From Ahaetulla prasina (Eukaryota > Chordata > Lepidosauria > Squamata > Colubridae), in assembly GCF_028640845.1 (NCBI RefSeq), contig NC_080541.1:37548435-37612434 (forward strand): a stretch of DNA of 64,000 bases, written 5' to 3'. The notes beneath the pieces are model-generated. The model was given only the letters and a program-made list of their open reading frames with translations, made no database searches and was not told where the DNA came from. Shown here one piece after another: positions 26,550 through 36,975 of this stretch. Position 1 is the stretch's first letter. Every line of letters starts with the position of its first letter. A program made the translations under genes and the position numbers.

Positions 26550-26755
26550 TAGAGTGGTCATGTCATCAGGCTAGAAACTAGGTGACTGTGAATTCTAGTC
26601 CTGTCTTAGCCACAAGCCCAATTAGTGAGCTTGGGACAATCATGTTCTCTCAGGCCTAGGAAGGAAGCAAAGGCAAATTCCTTTTGAAAACTAAAGGGCT
26701 GGCCTAGGCAGTGTCCAAGAAATAGACACAATTCAGCAGCAGAAAAAAAGTTATG
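26550..26755 (+). mobile_element. tRNA-derived SINE with BovB-like tail
   Basis: The head has 'agagtggtcatgtcatcagg', then 'ggtgactgtgaattctagtc' as a box B region and 'gggacaatcatgttctctca'. The tail 'ggaaggaagcaaaggcaaat' and 'gtgtccaagaaatagacaca' corresponds to the 'gagtcggacacgactgaa' end shared by BovB LINEs and Sauria-type SINEs. A short A-run follows. BovB machinery is the likely mobiliser. Confidence 0.65.
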
Positions 26756-28774
26756 ATAATTATTTATACTTTTGCTTCAGTTATCAGCTAATTAATTGTT
26801 AAAGAGTCAATAGCTCATGAGTACTACTAGTGTACATTTTGTGCATTTAGCTAGGTCTTCAGCTGATTACTTAAGTCTACAGTGGCAATTTTGTCTCTAT
26901 AACTCCATTACTGTCGTGAGATTCCAGCATCTAACAGTGATTATATCTGACTGCCAGGGAAGACTCTTTTGTTTTTACAAAAGAGTTGAGCATCTCAGCA
27001 TCTTTTCACTTTGCTCTTGTTCACTTTTGTTTTTTGTTAACACTTATCTCCAACTGAATCAAAACTATTGGATCTACTACAAAGGGATACTATGCATTTG
27101 GTAGGTGAAGCAGTGCCTTCAATTTAACTGGAGAAAAATTCTCAAGAATGATAACAGCAATTTGGAGAAAACCATGTACATTTTATTGTACCCTCCAAAC
27201 ACAGTGAAACAATATTTTTTAAAAGGCCACTTATTTTTTTTCCCCTTTCAACATACGAAAACAGAGCTGCCAATGCCAACGAGATGTTTCTTGTTGCTTG
27301 CATCAAAAACCAATACAGCAAGGATTAGCATTGGAGGCTTTGGTAGGCTTAATGAAGAATTTATGATTCCTCATTATGGCATCCTCATAATGATGCCAAA
27401 ATGGGTCATCATGACACAAGCTCCATCCTTTTTAATATGCACTGTGATATTGTAGCAAGTACATAAGGAGTAGAATTTGCATTGCAACATATGTATCCTT
27501 TGCTACCCATATAAACTTGTTATTGCCCTGCAAGCTAGAATTAACAATTATATTCTTTATTGTTTTCAAAATTGAGACTTTAGCCAGTTTAGGAAATTGA
27601 CTTACATTTTTTTTTTAATTCCTAACACTGACACACAAAATGCAAAGCTTTTTACCTTCATAAGCTGAATTTGTAGATGGCCGTGGTTACTTCTGTTGAA
27701 TTATGAACAAATATCTTATGAACAAATATGAACAAATACCTTATGAACAAATATCTGCTAGCCAGAGGATTTAAAAAAACCAACAACCTCAATTTGTTCT
27801 GTCACAGACCTTCCCTGAATTACAGTATCTACTGTGGTTGAGCGCAGCTCTGCAGTAATTTTATAACGTCAGTAAGCCAAATTCGTTTTGGACAATTTGA
27901 AATCCTGAAAAAAATGAGAAAGCCACTTCCAAGTGGTAGCACTGGAGGACAGATGAGACCCTGAAGTATTCTGCGAGCCTTTATTGTGGTTTTCTCTGTT
28001 CCCAAATGGACAGAATCTTCACCAGAATCTTTCACTTTTTTTTTTCAATAGAGACATTCAGTACTGTCTACCCCAGAGCAAAATCAATCAATGAGCAGGA
28101 TGTATGTATATAGATTTATTTGCAACCAGACTTTAGCAAAAGTCATACAAAATCACAACAATGTGTATCAGTTCAATACGCCCCTTCTAATATTAACAGC
28201 ACTATTTGTCAGCAAGTGCTTTCATATCTTCCTCAAGGCCATTGCAAACAATGCAGCTTGTTTTGTTACATGTTCTGCTACATCAGTCAAAAGAAAATAT
28301 TTTTTCTTCTTCTAAACCAACTGATTCACTTGGATTAACAAAGTCACATTGAATCTAACTCTAGGTTCTTGATATAATTGGAAACGTAATGGATCAAATC
28401 TTCCTTCTGTGAGTAATGATCAGGATGTTATTCTTTAAGTCTTTTGTGATGGCTCACTCTCAACAATTTGGAAAAAAAGTAGTTTTTATAAATATATGCT
28501 TAAGGATATTGATAAATTCTAAAGCCTCAGAATATGGTGTGTTTTTATAGGATTTTCTCCCTTTTTGATGGCTTTAGAAAAATTGACAAATATTGTAAGA
28601 GGAGACAGAATTTGGTTTATAACATGTTTTCTACAAGTAAGAGTAGAGGTTCTAAGGCACTTACCTGATTACTGATGAACGCATGGCTCTTTTTCCAGCC
28701 CAAAAGCCCCAGTTTCACTTTCAGCCAGATAGAATCAATTGCTTAGCTAATCTATTTCCTCAGTGATCAACTAA
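26756..28774. other. AT-rich DNA, nothing recognised apart from a short tandem repeat
   Basis: Frames such as 27105-27455 (116 codons) have no family resemblance. A 14-bp-type tandem repeat lies at 27701-27755. Confidence 0.5.
27701..27755. repeat. Short tandem repeat, TTATGAACAAATAYC unit
   Basis: Four imperfect copies of a TATGAACAAATA core follow one another, with one copy shortened. Confidence 0.85.
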
Positions 28775-29272
28775 TGCTGGCTGGCTTTGCTGGCTGAGCA
28801 ACTCTGGGAACTGAAGTCCACAATAAAATAAAATAAAACAATGTAATAAAATATTTGTGCAGCTTTCTGATATTTGGTGTGTTTCTGTAGTGTTTCACTC
28901 TAACTACACAAACACACAAAATCTCAGAAAGCTGTATGTGGCATTTTGTGTGTGTGTGTGTGTGTGTCAGTTGTGTTGTGTGTGTGTAAAGTGTGAAAGT
29001 TGGTTTTTGAGCTTTTTGTGGCTATGTGAAGTGTGAAGTGCAGCTGCTTTTACATTATGTGTGAGTCAGTTGTATTGTGTTGTGTTGTGTGTGTGTAAAG
29101 TGTGAAAGTTGGTTTTTGGTACCTCATTGTTTTTTATACTTTGTTTATTATTTTTATCATTTATTGTTATTGGCCACGCCCACCCAGTCATCTGACCACC
29201 AAGCCACCCCCACCAATTAAGCCACACCCACAGAACTGGTAGGGAAAATTTTTAGATTTCACCCCTGCTTCA
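28775..29272 (-). repeat. Fold-back and tandem repeat, common squamate type, unclassified
   Basis: On the minus strand it begins 'aggggtgaaatctaaaaatt', then 'gttctgtgggtgtggctt' and 'gggcgtggcc', a combination I recognise as abundant in squamates. Inside, a GT-rich unit of about 100 bp occurs twice (28968-29009 and 29067-29119 share 'gtaaagtgtgaaagttggtt'). At 28858-28935 about 33 bases are inverted: 'cagctttctgatatttggtg' faces 'acaaaatctcagaaagctg'. The low end carries 'gcaactctgggaactgaagt', a motif of the hAT-like elements. No coding is seen. Confidence 0.55.
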
Positions 29273-30083
29273 AGGGTTTGGTGAAGTAAGTGATTGCCAA
29301 TTGTGAAATCCATTGCCTACAAGAGGGAAAGTGACTGGTTCAGAGGTATAGGACTAACCTTCAGCTATTAGCTCGGAATGGGGACTGGAATGAAAGAGGC
29401 TTAATGACCATTTCAAAGGAGGTGTATCAGATGAAATATGAGATGAACTCATTTGTCAAGTCGTCCCAGGGGCTATGACAGCATTTTTGCAAATCTTCTT
29501 CGAAATTGATGGAACATCTAAAGAACTGAAGCAAAGCATGGTCAGGAAGGAAAAATGCTGCTGTATTATTTCCCTCTTCTTCCTCTGATATTCTAAAATA
29601 AATTTTGATCTGAGTTTGCGGATATATATATTTTAATATGTCCATGTGAGGATTTGCTTCATTATATATCTAAGCAGGATCCAAGTAAAAAATAACAATA
29701 AAAAGCAAATATATTTAGAAACATGCTATTGATTTGATTTAAACTTACTTTTCATCTTCTACTTTATTCAGTAACAAAACTCAACTTCACTTCTTCATTA
29801 TGTCATGGTTACTGTGTCTCTTTCAGAACAATCCTTTAATAATATGACTCCCAAAAAGACTCAAATGTTGATGATTAAGAACTGAAATGAAAATATTATA
29901 ACTCTGGAAGACCTTTAGTGTCTATGTCTAGAGATTTAAATTCCCATAGTGGTGAAAAGTACTTTTGGATGTTAATATTGTTTTACAACTCTGAATACAT
30001 TAATGTTGAATTACATATTTTTCAAACAAAATGACTGTTGAAAAGTGCTACCAGTTCCAAATAGCAAAAAGTGCTATTTGCCT
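29273..30083. other. AT-rich DNA, nothing recognised
   Basis: No gene or repeat was recognised. A 72-codon minus-strand frame at 29427-29645 is unfamiliar and probably chance. Confidence 0.5.
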
Positions 30084-30311
30084 ATAAAGGTAAAGGTTCC
30101 CCTTGCACATATGTGCTAGTCATTCCCGACTCTAGGGGGCAAAGCTCATCTCCGTTTCAAAGCCGAAGACCCAGCACTTTCCCAAGACATCTCCATGATC
30201 ATGTGGCCAGCATGACTAAACGCCAAAGGTGATCCCTATTTTTCTACTTGCATTTTTAACGTGCTTTCAAACTGTTAGGTTGGCAGAAGCTGCGACTAGT
30301 AATGGGAGCTC
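30084..30311 (-). mobile_element. Sauria-type SINE, 5' truncated
   Basis: On the minus strand it ends in the BovB-like tail, read on the plus strand as 'aggtaaaggttccccttgc' and 'gtgctagtcattcccgactc'. Compared with the copy at 37825 it lacks the tRNA-related head. It also lacks about 35 bp in the middle, between 'aacgccaaag' and 'gtgatccctattt'. Confidence 0.85.
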
Positions 30312-30320
30312 AAAATTTTT

Positions 30321-30339
30321 GTGTGTGTATGTATGTACG

Positions 30340-30382
<43 letters not shown>
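30321..30382. repeat. GT/GTAT/CA microsatellite
   Basis: A GTGTGTGTATGTATGTACGTAT stretch runs into about twenty CA units next to the SINE end. Confidence 0.95.
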
Positions 30383-30386
<4 letters not shown>

Positions 30387-30599
30387 CCTATAGTTGCCTA
30401 TAGTTCTTGCCTAATTTGAAATTCAAGCTCAGCTTTTCAATGATAGTAGCTGACCAGAAACAGTGATTTTATGTTCAAAAGAGGTAGAAAAAAAAAGAAC
30501 AAGTCACAATAGTATTTTAAAAATAGAAAAACAAGTTCAGGGAGTGGAGGTAATAACTGAAGTCGGAGACATTGTATGGCATGCAGAAATACCGTATAT

Positions 30600-30670
30600 A
30601 CTCGAGTATAAGCCGAGTTTTTCAGCACGTTTTTTGTGCTGAAAAACGTCCCCTCGGCTTATACTCGAGT
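30600..30670. other. Nested hairpin at the TIR element's left end
   Basis: Eighteen bases at 30600-30617 are the exact inverse of 30653-30670 (ACTCGAGTATAAGCCGAG). Inside them TTTTTCAGCAC (30618-30628) pairs with GTGCTGAAAAA (30636-30646) around a 7-nt loop. The same structure is present in the copy at 51963. Confidence 0.95.
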
Positions 30671-30860
30671 CTACGTCTTCGGGAACCCCGCACAGGAGGG
30701 GGTACTGAACGGACTCCCATGGGAGGGACGGGGAGCGGGCCCGCCGAGGTCTCGCGGGATTTGTCGCCCCCAGGCCGGCCCCCATTCCCGTGTCTGGTGG
30801 GCGGACGGCGCAAACTTGGCGGGCTGTGCATTGGCGCGGGGAAGCCCTGGTGGTGCAGTG

Positions 30861-31946
30861 TTCCCGTTGCTGGCCTCCGTCCTCCGATCTCCTGCGCTGG
30901 GAGCGGCGGCGAGCCAGCGAGCAACCGGGCACCGCGGACTTTGGCAAGGAGGAAGGTGGGAGGGAAGCGGAGCTGCCGGCTGTGGGGGTTGAGGCGTGCA
31001 AGAGGTGGCGTGGAAAGGCCTTTTGTGTGTGTGTGCGTGTGTGTGCGCGCCTGTGTGCCCTAGGGAGGAAGCGAGCTGCCGGCTGTGTGGGGGTTGAGGC
31101 GTGCAAGAGGAGCGCGCCTCCTCCTCTTCCTCCACGCTCGCTCCTCTTGCACGCCCCTCAACCCCACCATCCCCCACCCTCTCCGCGCGTGAAGGTCACC
31201 TCCTCCCTCTTCCAGGCGGCGGCGGCGGCGGCGGCTCCGGCTCCGAGCGGAGCGCCACAGCCGGCAGCTCCGCTTCCCTCCCACTGGTCCCAGTCCAGCC
31301 GAACGGTGAAAGCGACATGCCGAGCGCCGCTCCGCTTTCACCGTTCGGCTGGATTGGGACCGGCTTGGGTCCGCGCGCGGGGAAGCCGCCAGCCTTCTCG
31401 GCCGACGCTTTCACCGTTGGAAACCTCCTCCTCAGCCGAGAAGGCTGGCGGCTCCCGCCCGCCGCGCGACCTGTTAAGCGGTCCCAATCCAGCGAACGGT
31501 GAAAGCGGAGCGCGCCGCATGTCGCCACCGCTCGCTGGACTGGGACCAGTGGAGGAAGCGAGCTGCCGCTGTGGCGCCCGCTGAGCCGAGCCGCCGCCGC
31601 CGCCTGGAAGAGGGAGGAGGTGACCTTCACGCTGGAGAGGGTGGGGATGGTGGGGTTGAGGGGCGTGCAAGAGGAGCGAGCGTGAGGAAGAGGAGGAGGC
31701 GCGCCTCTTGCACGCCTCAACCCCCACACAGCCGGCAGCTCCGCTTCCTCCCTAGGGCACAGGCGCACACACGCACACACACAAAAGGCCTTTCCACGCC
31801 ACTCCTCTTGCACGCCTCAACCCCCACAGCCGGGTAGCTCCGCCTCCCACCTTCCTCCTTGCCAAAGTCCGCGTGCCCGGTTGCTCGCTGGCTCGCCGCC
31901 GCTCCCAGCGCAGGAGATCGGAGGACGGAGGCCAGGCGAACGGGAA
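30861..31946. repeat. 1.1-kb GC-rich palindrome
   Basis: The left arm (about 30861-31402) and right arm (about 31435-31946) are near-exact inverse copies around a 32-bp spacer. For example 'cctccgtcctccgatctcct' at 30873 faces its inverse ending near 31931, and 'gccgccagccttctcggc' at 31385 faces 31435-31452. Each arm also contains a direct duplication of a 'gctgccggctgtgggggttg' unit. The region is CpG-rich, so both strands show long overlapping open frames without any protein signature. I regard these as composition artefacts. Confidence 0.93.
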
Positions 31947-32077
31947 CAGCCCACGCCCGAAGAGGGAAAGGGAGCGAGTGGGTGGGTGGCTGGGACGAGA
32001 CCCCACCACAAACACACACACACACGCCTGTGAGACGCCTTGCTTGCATGTCACACACACGCACGCTCGCTGGGAAA

Positions 32078-32125
32078 AAAAGGATGGATGGATGGATGGA
32101 AGTAAGGAAGGAAGGATGGATTGAT
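32078..32125. repeat. (GGAT)n minisatellite
   Basis: GGATGGATGG units are interrupted by 'aagtaaggaaggaa'. The tract lies inside the TIR element next to the GC-rich palindrome. Confidence 0.9.
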
Positions 32126-32360
32126 GGATGGAGGCGACCGCTTTGAAGCGCAACCCTTCTCCCGCAACTAAGGGGGGGGTCAATGTTTTCCCCAATCCTA
32201 GGGTGTGGGGAAACAGTCATTCTTTCTTCCCTCCTAGTCTCTCCCGAGATCGCACTGCAGCGCCCATCATCCCCAGCCGGCAATCTGAGCTCGGGCCATG
32301 GCCGGGCGTGGAGGGTGTGGTGGTGGTAAACGGCCAGGAGAAAGCTTTCGCTCTTTTCGA

Positions 32361-32485
32361 GAGGTCCTCTTGGAAGGCTGCCTTGGAAAGGGAAAGTGGG
32401 AGGGGCAGAGATTTCTCCTCAAGGTCCCCTTGGAAGGCTGGGTTGGAAAGGGAAAGTGGGGAGGGGGCAGAGATTTCTTCCTCGG
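32361..32485. repeat. Tandem duplication of about 60 bp
   Basis: Unit 1 (32361-32420) and unit 2 (32421-32485) share 'cttggaaggctg', 'ttggaaagggaaagtggg' and 'gcagagatttct' in the same order. It lies within GC-rich sequence of the TIR element. Confidence 0.88.
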
Positions 32486-33053
32486 GTCCTTCTAGAGTCC
32501 TTGAGAAACTGATATCATACAAGGTTAATAAATTATACTCCTCCTCCTCATTGATGAGTTTTTCATCCTGAAATTGATTGAAACATTGTACCATCATATG
32601 CTGCCATAGTATAGTGTTAACAACATCTGTAAAGATGATATATGAGCATGACACTAAGTTTTTTCTATATTTCCCCCTTTATTGAAAAACTTCCATCATG
32701 CTTCTTTCTGAAAACAAAGGTCATTATAATATACCTCATTATATATTTGATTTGATGATATTTCAGTTAATAAATACCATTTAAGGTGTTAAGCTTCTTT
32801 TCTTTTTCAGCAGCAAAGTGAATTACAACTTTAAAGAACTTTATTACTTTATATTCATTTATTTTAAGTATAGATTTTAGATTTTTAAACAAATATGTTT
32901 AGAGCTTTTATATCTTTCAAGTTATTCAAATTATCCCCTCAGCAGGTATATAATGGCATCCAATTCCAATATCATGTTGGGGCTTTTGAGCAAGGGAGGA
33001 GGAACGTGAGCACCGCCTTTCGCGCTGGCATTCCGGGATTTCCCTTTGTTTAG

Positions 33054-33084
33054 AGCTGGGAATCCTCCTTCCCCCTTTTGCACT
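33054..33084. repeat. 31-bp direct repeat, left copy (long target duplication)
   Basis: The 31 bases starting AGCTGGGAATCCTCCTTCCC are repeated exactly at 34155-34185. The right copy directly abuts the truncated end of a minus-strand L3 LINE. I read the pair as a target-site duplication of the insertion between them. Confidence 0.8.
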
Positions 33085-33086
33085 CC

Positions 33087-33092
33087 CTCCCT

Positions 33093-33160
<68 letters not shown>
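33087..33160. repeat. (CCCT)n(CT)n(CA)n compound microsatellite
   Basis: Four CCCT units, about twenty-two CT units and about eleven CA units follow one another directly inside the left 31-bp repeat. Confidence 0.95.
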
Positions 33161-33636
33161 CTTCTAAAGTCGATTGGCACAATGAAAGGCAAAGACCACA
33201 ATTGTTTTAAGAAAGAAGCTTTAGCAGGGATGGGGGATGGGAGGGTGTTTTAAGTTTTGGCAAACAGCCAGGCCAACTGTATTGGAGAAGGTCACACAAC
33301 TGGCCTTAACATTTTAGCTGCTGTCTTTTTCCTCACACTTGGGTTTAATGATATTAGAGACCCTTATTGCCCTGCCAAAAAAAAAAAAAAAAGCCACCCC
33401 AACGTCTATGAAAATTAACCTTCTCTGCCAAGAGACACTGTGCAGGGTATTTTCACTATTGGTGTGCATACAGGCTTAGATTTGTGCTGGGTTCTTAGTG
33501 CTTAGAGCACTGACCTTCAGAGGCACCCTGGTCCCTTGGAAGCTAAAGGAGGACTCATTTTCATGCTTGCAGTTGTATTGTCAATTTCTGTGAGACAATG
33601 TTGTTGAAGTAACTCACTCACTCATTCATTCATTCA

Positions 33637-33702
33637 TTCATTCCTTGTGTGTCCAATCACACTTAGCCAATAAAAATTCTATTCTATTCTATTCTATTCA
33701 TT
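33637..33702 (+). mobile_element. Snake1 (CR1-L3) LINE 3' tip
   Basis: The terminal string 'attccttgtgtgtccaatca', 'cacttagccaataaaa' and then ATTCT repeats is the same 3' end seen at 39005-39403 and 56176-56258. Only the last 66 bases or so are present, with CATT repeats on both sides. Confidence 0.85.
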
Positions 33703-33717
33703 CATTCATTCATTCAT

Positions 33718-34153
33718 TCATTTTATTTTGTCAAATACATATTAAATAATTATATAAATATAAGCATGAATTGAATACATAAAAGGAATACAACTAAAGG
33801 GAACATTAGGACAGGGACGGTAGGCACGCTGGTGCTCTTATGCACGCCCCTTACAGACCTCTTAGGAATGGGGTGAGGTCAATACTAGATAGTCTTTGGT
33901 TAAGGCTTTGGGGATTTTGGGAAGAGACCACAGAGTCAGGTAGCACATTCCAGGCATTAACAACTCTGTTACTGAAGTCACATTTTCTGCAATCTAGATT
34001 GGAGAGGTTCACTTTTAAGTTTGAATCTATTGTGTTCTCGTGTATTGTTGTGGTTGAAGCTGAAGTAGTCATTGATAGGAAGTACATTGTAGCAGATAAT
34101 TTTATGAGCTATGCTCAGGTCATACCAAAGGCGGCGTAGTTCTAAATTTTCTA
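33718..34153 (-). mobile_element. L3/CR1-group LINE 3' end
   Basis: The minus-strand translation ends with SNRVVNAWNVLPDSVVSSQN and IDLTPFLRGL, the same C-terminus as the longer copy at 35719. Upstream it breaks off inside LENLELRRL in another frame, so at least one frameshift is present. The 3' UTR follows with 'gtgcataagagcaccagcgt' and AT-rich tail sequence. Confidence 0.87.
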
Positions 34154-34417
34154 AAGCTGGGAATCCTCCTTCCCCCTTTTGCACTTTTATTGTTTTTCGT
34201 TCAAATAAATATTCATGTTATTTTACTTGGCTCTATCTTTATTTTTTACATTGACCAGTAGCTGCCTCATTTCCCACCCTCGGCTTATACTCGAGTCAAT
34301 AGTTTTTCCCAGTTTTTGTGGTAAAATTAGGTGCCTCGGCTTATATTCGGATCGGCTTATACTCGAGTATATACGGTACATTTTTTCAGTGCTATGCATC
34401 AAGACTACTAAATCTGT

Positions 34418-34520
34418 TAACAATTAATTTATTAAATTTACAGTATATTTTGCCTTTTGTCCAAGAGCTCAAGGTGGTATGCAGAGCCCTGCCTTCACTA
34501 ATTTTCTCTCACAAGAACAA
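34418..34520 (-). repeat. SINE/LINE 3' tail remnant
   Basis: On the minus strand 'taccaccttgagctcttgga' is followed by 'aaaaggcaaaatatactg' and 'tttaataaattaatt', the pattern of a squamate SINE/L2-like tail ('gccttgagt...ggcggaatataaat'). The head is not visible. Confidence 0.45.
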
Positions 34521-35718
34521 ACTTATGAGATAAAAATATGTACTTTTCATCAATCTAGGTTTCCTAGAGAGCCCATAATGCATATATACATGAGAAACTT
34601 CAAAACACCCTCTACTTGGCAACCAAAGCATGAAGGCCAATCAAATATACCATTTTCAAGAGCCTGATTTTGACACTTAGAATTAATGATCAATTCTGCA
34701 GTTGGCTTCTAATTAGAAAAGTGAGCAATCTAGTTTGACATGAGTGATGGAGAAATTCTGAAGCAATTTTAAAGAGCTCAATAGGCTTCAACCTGAGCTC
34801 AGTATGCAAAACATTTTGATTTTCCCCTTGTTCCTGATTGGTTTGCTTCCTGGAAAATATTTCTTTAAATAGAGAGCCTGATTCCATGTTTTTTTCTGAT
34901 GCTATATTTTTCATACCAGATTCGTAAAGTCCATCTACATGGGCCTTCAAGGCTATAGTAATATCATCAGTTGTCTCTTATACAGCATCTATATGGACCA
35001 GGTGTTTAAAGAAGCTCCAAATTTAGGCCATAGAAAGTGGTTTTATGTATTTTGTTTAACAACGTTAAAATCCACTATGAAGTAAGAGTTCTTTTCTAAT
35101 TGCATTTAATCAGATACGTCATTGCTCAGTTTAGATTATTAGTGTGTGAACACCATGATATTCAAGTTGCATATAAAAAAATAACACCACATCTTTGCAG
35201 CCAGGAAGTTAACATGTGTTAAATTACTTTCCCCAATTTATTTAAACTAACTGTACTTAGCAATTACAGCATTGGCCCACAAAATCAAATAGGCTTCATG
35301 GATCAGGCAAAATGAACATATGTCACCAACAGTATGGAAATATAATGCTACTTAAAACTCAAAAAACAAAAAAACCCAGAACTCCTTTTCAGGACAACCA
35401 TTCATTTTATCATTCCACTATGTATCAAAGAGAGTGATTTTCAAATTAAATAAATATTGAAATTAGTAAAGAACAGAGATATCATAAAATTAGTAAAATT
35501 TTGCACTGTATAAATAAAAAGATATGCTTTTCTTTGTTAGCATCAGAAGTCAGGCTTCACAGCCAGTGAGAATCTGATTAAAAATGGATGTACTTTTAAA
35601 TAAACTTTACATAAAGTATAAATAACGTATTTTTTCCATAAAACCTGATGATGGCACCAATTTAGGCATGCCTCCAAATATTAGGTGCTGATTCTTTGTA
35701 ATATACACACATGCCCAT
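34521..35718. other. AT-rich DNA, nothing recognised
   Basis: No gene or named repeat was recognised on either strand. The 86-codon minus-strand frame at 34690-34950 has no known motif. Confidence 0.5.
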
Positions 35719-36975
35719 ATTTATTTATTTATTTTATTTGTCACAACAATATATATAAGCATCACACAAAAAGATTATATAGTATATAAACATATATATG
35801 AGGAAATATAAGGAGGTATAAGAAAAAAGAAAAACAATAGGACAGGAACGGCAGGCACGTTTGTGCTCTTATGCACGCCCCTTACGGTCCTCTTAGGAAT
35901 GGGGTGAGGTCAATAGTAGAAAGTTTTTGGTTAAAGCTTTTGGGATTATGAAAGGAGACCACAGAGTCAGGTAAAGTGTTCCAAGCACTGATGATTTTGT
36001 TACAGAAGTCATATTTTCTGCAATCTAGATTAAAGCAGTTAACATTAAGTTTAAATCTATTGGTTGCTCTTGTATTATTGCAATTAAAGCTGAAGTAGTC
36101 TTTAACAGGAAGGACATTACAATAGATGATTCTATGAGTTAAACTTGGATCTTGTCGAAGGCGACGGAGTTCTAAGTTTTCTAAGCCTAGGATTTCAAGT
36201 CTGGTGGGATAAGGTATTTTGTTGTTTTCAGAGGAGCGGAGAACTCTTCTTGTAAAATATTTCTGGACATGTTTAATTGTATTGATGTCAGAAATGTGGT
36301 GAGGGTTCCAGACAGGCGAGCTGTATTTTAGAATTGGTCTAGCAAATGTTTTATATGCTCTGGTTAGTAGTGTAGTGTTTTTGGAAAAGAAGCTACGCAA
36401 GATTAGGTTTACGACTCTTAGAGTCTTTTTGCTATGTAGTTGCAGTGGGCTTTGGCACTTAGATCATTTGATATGAAAACTCCAAGGTCTTTAACAGGGT
36501 GGGGGTCATCTGTAAGGTAATGTCCATCAAGTATGTAGTTAGTGTTTGGGTTCTTTTTTCCAATATATAAGACTGAGCATTTGCTGGTTGAGATTTGGAG
36601 TTGCCAAGTTTTAGACCAAGCGGTTAGATGATCTTTTTGAATGGTAGATGTATTGTTGGTGGTGTTAAATAGTTTGACATCGTCAGCAAAGAGAACACAA
36701 TTACTTGAGATATGGTCACAAAGATCGTTTATGTATAGTATGAAGAGTGTTGGTCCAAGAACGCTGCCTTGAGGAACGCCACTCTTGACAGGAACAGGAT
36801 TTGATAGAGCATTGCCAATTTTGACCACTTGTTGTCTGTTAGACAGAAAAGCAGATATCCATTTGTGAAGGGGTCCTGAAATGCCATAGGATTTTAGTTT
36901 TAGGAGAAGTTTATCATGTACTGAGCTTATATGGTGTCTTTCTTTATTTCTGTGTCTTATATGTATTTGTTGAAA
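35719..36975 (-). pseudogene. L3/CR1-group LINE, RT C-terminal half and 3' UTR
   Basis: From high to low coordinates the minus strand encodes HDKLLLKLKSYGISGPLHKW, then VPQGSVLGPTLFILYINDL (RT motif B) and LFADDVKLF (catalytic FADD motif C), then after a frameshift near 36410 FARPILKYSSPVWNPHHIS, NLELRRLRQDPSL and AWNTLPDSVV ending IDLTPFLRGP. At the shift about eight extra bases separate the two open parts (36418-37017 and 35882-36400). The catalytic motif A aspartate side is lost by 5' truncation near 36.97 kb. The tail is 'tgtgacaaataaaataaata'. Confidence 0.88.

Larger units (their letters stand above)
33085..34154 (-). mobile_element. L3 LINE insertion with possible 3' transduced flank
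   Basis: This is the segment enclosed by the 31-bp repeats. Its high end is the 5' truncation point of a minus-strand L3 (33718-34153). Beyond the L3 tail, 33085-33717 holds unrelated sequence: a CT/CA microsatellite, about 450 bp of unrecognised DNA and an oppositely oriented Snake1 tail. One explanation is readthrough transcription of a source L3 into its downstream flank, followed by insertion of both. A separate later insertion into the tail is also possible. Confidence 0.5.
30592..34376. mobile_element. Long TIR DNA element, CCGTATATACTCGAG ends
   Basis: The left end CCGTATATACTCGAGTATAA is matched on the right by the inverse of the same string, and TA lies directly outside both (30590-30591, 34377-34378), suggesting a Tc1/mariner-like target. 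The element is 3,785 bp. A 373-bp relative at 51963-52335 shares both termini, the subterminal block 'ggcgcaaacttggcgggct' (here 30807-30825), and near the right end 'gtagctgcctcatttcccac'. Between these, this copy holds a GC-rich palindrome, tandem repeats and a LINE insertion. I see no transposase, so movement would have needed help in trans. Confidence 0.8.

Noticed and set aside
30537..31837. Many long overlapping open frames on both strands (up to 264 codons)
   Set aside because: They lie in a CpG-rich palindrome with few stop codons. The peptides are Arg/Pro/Ala-rich with no domain, and mirror each other because the DNA is inverted.
30660..32500. CpG-island promoter of a host gene
   Set aside because: Part of the GC-rich sequence also occurs in the short TIR element at 51963 and lies between matched TIRs, so transposon origin explains it. 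No downstream exon is seen.
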